Shown here: positions 5,957 to 7,574 of the stretch, piece after piece
How positions within the stretch are numbered: the first letter of the stretch is position 1
How the letters are laid out: the number at the start of each line of letters is the position of its first letter
Assembly: GCA_030607105.1 (NCBI GenBank)
Contig: JAUWFF010000047.1
Location: forward strand, 1 to 7,574
Reading direction: 5' to 3'
Source: Filomicrobium sp.
Lineage (GTDB): Bacteria > Pseudomonadota > Alphaproteobacteria > Rhizobiales > Hyphomicrobiaceae
DNA: 7,574 nt
Made by a program: the position numbers and the translations under genes
The notes under the pieces: model-generated
Told to the model about the DNA's origin: nothing
The model's input: only the letters and a program-made list of their open reading frames with translations
Database searches by the model: none

Positions 5957-7573
5957 TTAAGCCTCGTCGTCGATATCGACAATTTCTCCGAGCCGATCGC
6001 CGATGACTTTCTGGCGCTTTTCGCCGGAAACCTTGCGGCCGGTCAGATCTGTAACATAGAAAACATCGATCACCTTCTCACCGAAGGTCGCGATATGCGC
6101 TGATGAGATATCAAGCGACAAATCAGACAGTTCGCTCGTCAGCTCGTAAAGCAGACCCGGACGGTCGCGCCCGGAAACCTCAATGACCGTATAATGGTCC
6201 GAGAGCTCGTTATTGACGATGGCGCGGGGACTGACACTGAAGGCCTCGAGCCGGTGCTCGCTTCGGCGGTCGGCCAGCACTTTCTGCACCCTGGCTTCAC
6301 CCTTTAGATAGCGCTCGATCAGCGTACGGATACGGCCGGCCCGGCGTTCCTCATCAGCGTCCTCCTCAAATTCGCGTTGTAGCAAAAACGTGTCGAGGGC
6401 GAGCCCGTCCCGGGTGGTGGTGATGTGGGCGCTGACGATATCGGCGCCAACCGAGAGACAGGCACCAGCAAACAGTGACAGTAGGCGCGGATGGTTCGGC
6501 GCCAGGATCGTGAGTTCGGTAACGGCGGTGAATGCGTCCGTCTTATGGGCCACTGCCAAGCGCTCATCGTTTTCATGTGCCTGGCGCATGAAAACGGCAT
6601 GTTCCAAGTTCACGTCGGATTCGAAGAGCAGCCAATAGTCCTCAAAGAACCGGCGCAGGGTCGCATCAATGCTGGCCTTGTCCCAGCCCTTCTCGCGAAG
6701 GGCCTCGGCCAGCGCCTGTTGGGATTTTTCGACCCGATCGCGTCGGTCTTCGCGGGTGTGTCCGCCCGTCAGCAACAGCTCGGTCTCGTTGTAGAGGGTG
6801 CGCAGAAGCTGACCCTTCCAGCCGTTCCATGTACCCGGACCGACAGCCCTTATGTCGGCAGCGGTGAGTAGCAGGAGCAGATTCAAGCGGTCCATACTCT
6901 TTACCGTATTGGCGAAATCGCGGATCGTGCGCGGGTCGGCCAGATCGCGGCGTTGAGAGATGTTGCTCATCGTCAAGTGCTCTTCGATAAGCCAGGCGAC
7001 CGTTTCGGTCTCGCTGGGTGTCAGCCCCAAACGCGGGCAAAGCTCTCTGGCGATGCGGGCGCCGACCTTGGAGTGGTCTTCGCGCCGACCCTTGCCGATG
7101 TCATGAAGGAAGGCAGCGACATAGAGGACTTTCCGGTTTCGCACCGTGCGGAAAATCCTGGTGGACAGAGGCAGTTCCTCAACGGCCTCACCGCGTTCGA
7201 TATCGCATAGTTTTTCGACCGTGCGGATCAGATGCTCGTCCACCGTGTAGTGGTGGTACATGTTGAATTGCATCATACCGACGACGCGCCGGAAGGGCGG
7301 TATGAAGCGGCCGAGCACGCCAGAATCGTTCAAGCGACGCAGCGACGTCGCCGCCGTTTCAGGGTTGGTGAGCAGCGACAGGAAAATCCGGTTAGCCTCC
7401 GGGTTTATGCGCACGGACTTGTCGATCAGGCGGCTTGAGGTTCGCAGCAGGCGAACGGCGTGCGGGTGGAGGAAGGTGCCCGTCCGCGCGGCTTGTTCGA
7501 ATAAGCGCAGGATATTGAGCGGATCGCGTTCGAAAACCTTGGGGTCAGCGACGTTGAGGCGGTCGGAATCAAT
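5957..7573 (-). CDS. glnD: [Protein-PII] uridylyltransferase / uridylyl-removing enzyme GlnD (C-terminal part)
   Basis: 538 residues of the C-terminal part are present. The full protein is usually about 900 residues or more, so the N-terminal nucleotidyltransferase domain lies outside the window. The frame stays open to the window edge, and the GTG at 7414 is an internal valine codon, not the start. GlnD senses glutamine and adds or removes UMP on PII proteins (GlnB/GlnK), setting nitrogen assimilation. Visible here, in window residues, are the HD hydrolase domain with HHYTVDEH (107-114), the HDIGKG motif (157-162) and DHS (167-169), which removes UMP. Two ACT domains follow that bind glutamine: the first at about 354-398 (LTILAPNHPRLLSLFAGACL), the second at about 461-508 (VIEVSGRDRPGLLYELTSEL). 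The C-terminus ends VDIDDEA with no sign of damage. It lies just upstream of murJ, an order I recall from rhizobia. Both hallmark domains are intact. Confidence 0.97.
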   Translation of the reverse strand: MDSDRLNVADPKVFERDPLNILRLFEQAARTGTFLHPHAVRLLRTSSRLIDKSVRINPEANRIFLSLLTNPETAATSLRRLNDSGVLGRFIPPFRRVVGMMQFNMYHHYTVDEHLIRTVEKLCDIERGEAVEELPLSTRIFRTVRNRKVLYVAAFLHDIGKGRREDHSKVGARIARELCPRLGLTPSETETVAWLIEEHLTMSNISQRRDLADPRTIRDFANTVKSMDRLNLLLLLTAADIRAVGPGTWNGWKGQLLRTLYNETELLLTGGHTREDRRDRVEKSQQALAEALREKGWDKASIDATLRRFFEDYWLLFESDVNLEHAVFMRQAHENDERLAVAHKTDAFTAVTELTILAPNHPRLLSLFAGACLSVGADIVSAHITTTRDGLALDTFLLQREFEEDADEERRAGRIRTLIERYLKGEARVQKVLADRRSEHRLEAFSVSPRAIVNNELSDHYTVIEVSGRDRPGLLYELTSELSDLSLDISSAHIATFGEKVIDVFYVTDLTGRKVSGEKRQKVIGDRLGEIVDIDDEA

Positions 7574-7574
7574 G

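Noticed and set aside
7412..7414. GTG as the start of a shorter glnD-like gene
   Set aside because: The frame continues upstream to the window edge with sequence consistent with GlnD (for example DPLNILRLFEQAARTG), so this GTG is an internal valine codon.

Overview
The window looks like a core-genome segment of an alphaproteobacterium, most likely Hyphomicrobiales (rhizobial order). The evidence is GC-rich coding, the co-directional order glnD - murJ - trpS - usp - NifU-type gene, which I recall as typical of that order, and an Irr-box-like site. I cannot assign a genus. Every gene lies on the minus strand, so transcription runs from high to low coordinates.

Layout in transcription order: the C-terminal part of glnD (7573-5957, entering from outside the window); murJ, the lipid II flippase (5845-4265); a 1.27 kb stretch with no intact gene (4264-3000); trpS (2999-1956); a universal stress protein (1775-1275); a NifU/Nfu-type Fe-S carrier (1098-544) followed by a strong intrinsic terminator (507-483); and the N-terminal part of a RutE-type nitroreductase / malonic semialdehyde reductase (437-1, leaving the window).

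The main discovery is in the murJ-trpS gap. Translating the minus strand in all three frames and joining the pieces gives an almost complete omptin-family outer-membrane protease. It has a ribosome binding site, a signal peptide, the D-x-D loop, the two omptin signature regions and the C-terminal beta-strands. It is broken by three single-base frameshifts and five in-frame stops (TAG, TAG, TGA, TAA, TAG), so it is a pseudogene (4137-3173). No single open frame reveals it.

A second useful signal is a near-palindrome (1171-1187) 73 bases upstream of the NifU-type gene. It resembles the Irr box (iron control element) and suggests iron- or heme-dependent control of this Fe-S carrier.

Functionally, the intact genes are housekeeping: nitrogen-status signalling (GlnD), peptidoglycan export (MurJ), tryptophan charging (TrpS), stress response (Usp) and Fe-S delivery (Nfu). 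I see no RNA genes, insertion sequences, CRISPR arrays or phage genes, and no previously undescribed multi-gene system.
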